64,000 nt of DNA from E44-bin46 sp964354655 (lineage in GTDB: Bacteria; Chloroflexota; Dehalococcoidia; Dehalococcoidales; E44-bin46), in NCBI GenBank assembly GCA_964354655.1, contig CAYHAL010000003.1, positions 11,505 through 75,504 of the forward strand, read 5' to 3'. This document shows, piece after piece, positions 60,840 through 64,000 of this stretch. How positions within the stretch are numbered: the first letter of the stretch is position 1; each line of letters opens with the position of its first letter. The position numbers were made by a program, and so were the translations under genes. The notes beneath the pieces were generated by a model. It was not told the DNA's origin and searched no databases. It was given only the letters and a program-made list of their open reading frames with translations.

Positions 60840-62357
60840 CTACTCTATGGAATAAGTATTACGCAACACTTCAGAAGGGGTGGTAATGCATGCCTTGACT
60901 TTAAACATTCCATCTTTCATCAAGGGTACCATCCCCTCATTAATTGCTTGAGTTCGCAGTTGACTAGTTGTGGCACCAGTTAGTAACTTAGACCTTATCC
61001 CGTCGCTCATATACAGTATCTCAAAGATTCCGGTTCGCCCCATGTAGCCAGTATGGGCACATGTTTTACAACCGCTACCGTAGAGGAATCCTTCCCGCTC
61101 TTCACCTATTTCATTACGATACGCCATGTGCTCAACCAAGGAGACATCAACCGGACGAGCACAATAGGGGCAAACCTTGCGTACCATGCGTTGAGCCACA
61201 ACACCAATAAGTGCCGAGGATACTAAATATGGTTCGACGCCTAAATCAAGCAGGCGCAGAATTACACCTGCGGCATCATTGGCATGGATTGAGGACAGCA
61301 CCAAGTGCCCGGTGAGAGCTGACTGGATAGCAATGCTAGCTGTTTCGGAATCACGTATCTCACCGACCAACATCACATCGGGGTCAAGACGCAGTATTGA
61401 CCTAAGCCCATTGGCAAAAGTAATACCAGCCCGAGGATTAACCTGAATCTGATTAATGTTCTTAAACCGATACTCTACCGGGTCTTCAATAGTAATGATG
61501 TTCTGCCCAACACTGTCAAGCTGATTGATTGAGGCATAAAGGGTAGTAGTTTTGCCGGCACCGGTAGGACCGCTGATTAGAATCATGCCATAGGGGACTT
61601 GCAGCATCCGTTCATACTTGGCCAGGCTCTCAGGGAGAAAACCCAGCTCAGACAGATTTAGAGTGGCTCGGGATTTATAGAGAAGCCGCAATGATGCCAT
61701 CTCTCCGCAGACGGTCGGCGCTGTTCCCACCCGGATATCTATTAATCGACCCTTAGACTTAAATGAAAACTGACCATCCTGAGCGTGATGGTGGTCAGCA
61801 ATATTCATACTAGCCAGGATTTTAATTCGAGAGATGATTAGGCCAGCTGCCACCGTTGGCAACGAGAGGGTATCGTGAAGGGTACCATCAATCCGATAAC
61901 GGACTCGGAGCTTACTTTCCTCTGGCTCAAGATGAATGTCAGAGGCTCGAGCGTTTACCGCCGCATCTATGATAAGTTTAAGAGCCTGAGACACCGGGGT
62001 CTCGCTACCGATATCAAGCCCAACCCGTTCACCTACCCCCTCGTCCGGGAATGAGATGTTGGAAATCTGCTTCTCTATTTCCTCGTAGGCTTTATAGTTG
62101 AAATCGATAGCCTCTTGAATTTCCTCGGCACTAGCTATCTGAGGCTCTATACGCATCTGGCTCTGGGCAGCCAAAGCTTCCAGGGCAAAGAGGTCTTCAG
62201 GGTCTGCCATAGCTACCCGCAGGCCACTATCATTTATGGCTAGAGGTATGGCGGTGTATTTCCTTGCCATCGCCTCAGGAATCAGCTGTAATGCCTCAGG
62301 CGCAGCTAAACGCTTTAACAACTTATTCTTAGGTTCTTTCGAAGGTCCATTTGCCAT
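60840..62357 (-). CDS. pilB: Pilus/type II secretion extension ATPase PilB/GspE
   Basis: 505 residues. An N-terminal MshEN-like domain (LQLIPEAMARKYTAIPLAI) is followed by the ATPase core: Walker A GPTGAGKTTT, Asp box ITIEDPVEYRF, Walker B VMLVGEIRDSE, His box TGHLVLSSIHAND. The zinc-binding tetracysteine is CPYC ... CKTC. It drives pilus assembly through PilC. It ends in TAG. Confidence 0.92.
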   Translation of the reverse strand: MANGPSKEPKNKLLKRLAAPEALQLIPEAMARKYTAIPLAINDSGLRVAMADPEDLFALEALAAQSQMRIEPQIASAEEIQEAIDFNYKAYEEIEKQISNISFPDEGVGERVGLDIGSETPVSQALKLIIDAAVNARASDIHLEPEESKLRVRYRIDGTLHDTLSLPTVAAGLIISRIKILASMNIADHHHAQDGQFSFKSKGRLIDIRVGTAPTVCGEMASLRLLYKSRATLNLSELGFLPESLAKYERMLQVPYGMILISGPTGAGKTTTLYASINQLDSVGQNIITIEDPVEYRFKNINQIQVNPRAGITFANGLRSILRLDPDVMLVGEIRDSETASIAIQSALTGHLVLSSIHANDAAGVILRLLDLGVEPYLVSSALIGVVAQRMVRKVCPYCARPVDVSLVEHMAYRNEIGEEREGFLYGSGCKTCAHTGYMGRTGIFEILYMSDGIRSKLLTGATTSQLRTQAINEGMVPLMKDGMFKVKACITTPSEVLRNTYSIE

Positions 62358-62653
62358 TGCTAGTTCCGCTCCTAAACGCCAAAACTTGACTATAAACCTA
62401 TATTAAATAGCGGCTTTTGTAGTAACAATAGCACTATAGTCATAGGGAAGTAGGTACTAAGGGGTATGGGCAGGGCGCAGGGCTATCTTGAAGCTATGGG
62501 AAAACCGCCCTTGGGGGAATTCTAAGGTAGAAACCCTAGAACAAAGCAATACTTAATCTGGTACCGAAGAAACGAATGATTAATGGCAAGCCTAGAGTAT
62601 GATTTTAGGGTAGTGGGAATGCTTGGTCAGACGGGTTCTAGTGAAGCTCGCTA
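62358..62653. other. Intergenic region upstream of pilB
   Basis: About 300 bases without a gene. I see no clear promoter, repeat or terminator; it should carry the promoter of the pilB-C-O-MN-T row. Confidence 0.4.
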
Positions 62654-64000
62654 TCAGCCTAGGAGCCGTCTCCGATAGTAACCATAATACCAAGCCACCC
62701 ATACTAACAGTATGAAAGAGGCGGTGAGCCCTCCAATTAGCCACCAGTTAATCCATACCCAGGTCTGGAATTCTCCACCCGCGTCGCCTATCTGTATTAC
62801 ATAGCGACCTGGCGCATTGTCCGGAATACTGAAAACTACCATCTGGCTTTGCCCAGGGCTAAGGGTAATCTCCTGGGTATCTATTATCTGCCCATTTAGC
62901 AAGAGATTGGCAACATAGCCGCCTTCCTGCCCGCCGTTATTACTCACATTAGCGGTCACGGTAACGCTTCCACCCTTCCTCACCACAAAGGTGAGGGTGC
63001 CCCATTCTATCTCCTCCAGACTTGGCATAATGGTCAAGTCACTGGTCACAAAATGGGCCGGTGGCGGGGGTGGAGGCAGGGTTGGAGCAGGAACTGATGG
63101 AGGTGGAGGCGGTGGCGGCGGGGCTGGCGGTAGCTCCGCCAGAACAGCGAATGATGAATGGATGTAATACAACAGACCAGTTACCTGACCAACCTCAGCC
63201 ACTCTACCGGTGTCAGGTGGTAGTATAACCCAAAGGCCCGCATCTTCATCATAATAGGCAACAACCGGTGAGAAGGCACCCTCAGGCAGCTCATCAGGGT
63301 CATAGTTCAATATCAGTGTCACCGGCGAGCCAAAGGTAACTTGAGAACACGGCTCAAGCATCTCATTATCCCAATACCCAGTAAAGTCGTAAACCGGACC
63401 TATTACTATCATGCCCTCGGGTAGGGCGTCTAAAATTGCTGGTGGCGGGTCCTCAATTATGCTCATCACTATTATCTCTGGGTAGTTTCCACACCCTGGA
63501 TGGTCACCACAATATACCGGGGTGCCACTATCAATGACCAAGAAGTAAACATTATCGGGGTCAGAGGGCATATAAAACTTGAGAGTCTGGTCGTTACAGC
63601 AACTAACCCTTAGCGTGGTTAGCTCAGTCAGCATGTCTACACAGAACTCGCATGGAGCACCACCGCCACCACCTCCACCACCTGGGGGTGACGGAGGGGT
63701 AGTTACCGTTACTACCATCCTATCGGTGTCGGTGCACTCATTCTCATCGGTTACCTCTACAATATACTCTGTAGTAGTAGTTGGTGAGGCTGTGGGATTG
63801 GAAGCAAGAGGATCATCCAGTCCGGTACCACCAGTCCAACTGTAGGTATAGTCGCCAGTCCCCCCTTTGCCTGTGGGACTACCTCCTATCTCCACAGAAC
63901 CACCGCTGGTGATTCCCTTATCTCCACCAGCATCGGCGTCGACTATGGGAACACACTCACCGCCCTCACACTTCTGGCATTCTTCACAGACTACAGGACA
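62654..64000 (-). CDS. Surface-anchored protein with PKD-like domain and C-terminal membrane anchor (5' partial)
   Basis: The frame is open to the window end, so the N-terminus is missing; about 448 residues are visible. The order is a Cys-rich segment (CPVVCEECQKCEGGEC), a PKD/Ig-like domain (GGTGDYTYSWTGGTGL, TTTTEYIVEVTDENECTD), a Pro/Gly-rich linker, a domain with VIDSGTPVYCGDHPGCGNY, a long Pro-rich linker (about 30 residues), a CARDB-like beta-sandwich (VTANVSNNGGQEGGYVANLLLNGQII) and a final helix WWLIGGLTASFILLVWVAWYYGYY with RRR on the inside. It looks exported and anchored by its tail. It ends in TGA. Confidence 0.75.
   Translation of the reverse strand, partial: CPVVCEECQKCEGGECVPIVDADAGGDKGITSGGSVEIGGSPTGKGGTGDYTYSWTGGTGLDDPLASNPTASPTTTTEYIVEVTDENECTDTDRMVVTVTTPPSPPGGGGGGGGAPCEFCVDMLTELTTLRVSCCNDQTLKFYMPSDPDNVYFLVIDSGTPVYCGDHPGCGNYPEIIVMSIIEDPPPAILDALPEGMIVIGPVYDFTGYWDNEMLEPCSQVTFGSPVTLILNYDPDELPEGAFSPVVAYYDEDAGLWVILPPDTGRVAEVGQVTGLLYYIHSSFAVLAELPPAPPPPPPPPSVPAPTLPPPPPPAHFVTSDLTIMPSLEEIEWGTLTFVVRKGGSVTVTANVSNNGGQEGGYVANLLLNGQIIDTQEITLSPGQSQMVVFSIPDNAPGRYVIQIGDAGGEFQTWVWINWWLIGGLTASFILLVWVAWYYGYYRRRLLG

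Overview
The window is 64 kb from an anaerobic bacterium. The gene set (corrinoid methyl transfer, methylene-THF reductase with HdrA/MvhD electron carriers, a homocitrate/Re-citrate synthase-like enzyme, a type IV pilus-like locus) suggests Chloroflexota, perhaps Dehalococcoidia-like, but this is inference and no marker gene is present to prove it.

The main content is a complete pyrrolysine (Pyl) system with the methylamine pathway that needs it, on what looks like a 36-kb genomic island (about 4.68-41.08 kb). Pyl is made by PylB, PylC and PylD. It is charged by a split pyrrolysyl-tRNA synthetase: catalytic PylSc at 10.0 kb and tRNA-binding PylSn at 21.6 kb. The CUA-anticodon tRNA-Pyl lies at 22.02-22.09 kb between pylD and pylSn. 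Three methyltransferase genes carry one in-frame TAG each: mtbB (dimethylamine), mtmB (monomethylamine) and mttB (trimethylamine). They should methylate two corrinoid proteins. A methyl-corrinoid:tetrahydrofolate methyltransferase (MtgA/AcsE-like) would pass methyl groups to THF. A ferredoxin-type reductive activator and a MetH-activation-domain protein would repair oxidised corrinoid. MetV/MetF with HdrA-like, HdrC-like and MvhD proteins, including a 1485-aa HdrA-GltD-HdrA fusion, would oxidise or reduce methyl-THF. Two paralogous LivKHMG-type ABC transporter blocks and a single LivF probably import the substrate.

The pyl locus carries a visible rearrangement. The tail of pylC and a tRNA-Pyl sequence occur twice, in inverted orientation, around 13.1-13.2 kb and 22.0-23.0 kb. 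In one copy pylD is missing and tRNA-Pyl is degenerate; in the other pylC is a remnant and pylD and tRNA-Pyl are intact. The simplest reading is an inversion of the 13-23 kb segment with duplication at its ends, followed by complementary decay.

The island is bounded by copies of the 3' end of a tRNA-Arg(TCG) gene, each preceded by an integrase 3' tail (4.64-4.68 and 41.0-41.12 kb). The intact tRNA-Arg with a truncated integrase is at 47.4-47.87 kb. A second, smaller segment (41.1-47.8 kb) carries fabF with SDR remnants, a methyltransferase-like gene, an acyl-CoA ligase and a U32-type protein. By my count TAG ends 10 of 25 genes outside the Pyl island but 1 of 30 inside it.

The left flank (1-4.6 kb) holds the end of a homocitrate synthase-family gene, a phosphodiesterase, and a Fur/Zur-znuACB zinc-uptake operon with a clear promoter and operator. 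The right flank (47.9-64 kb) has tRNA-His, an Smr protein, a response regulator with a GGDEF/HD-GYP sensor, a GH3-family protein, two small DNA-binding-like proteins, a pilus/type II secretion-like cluster (pilD, pilin, pilT, pilMN, pilO, pilC, pilB) and a partial surface protein.
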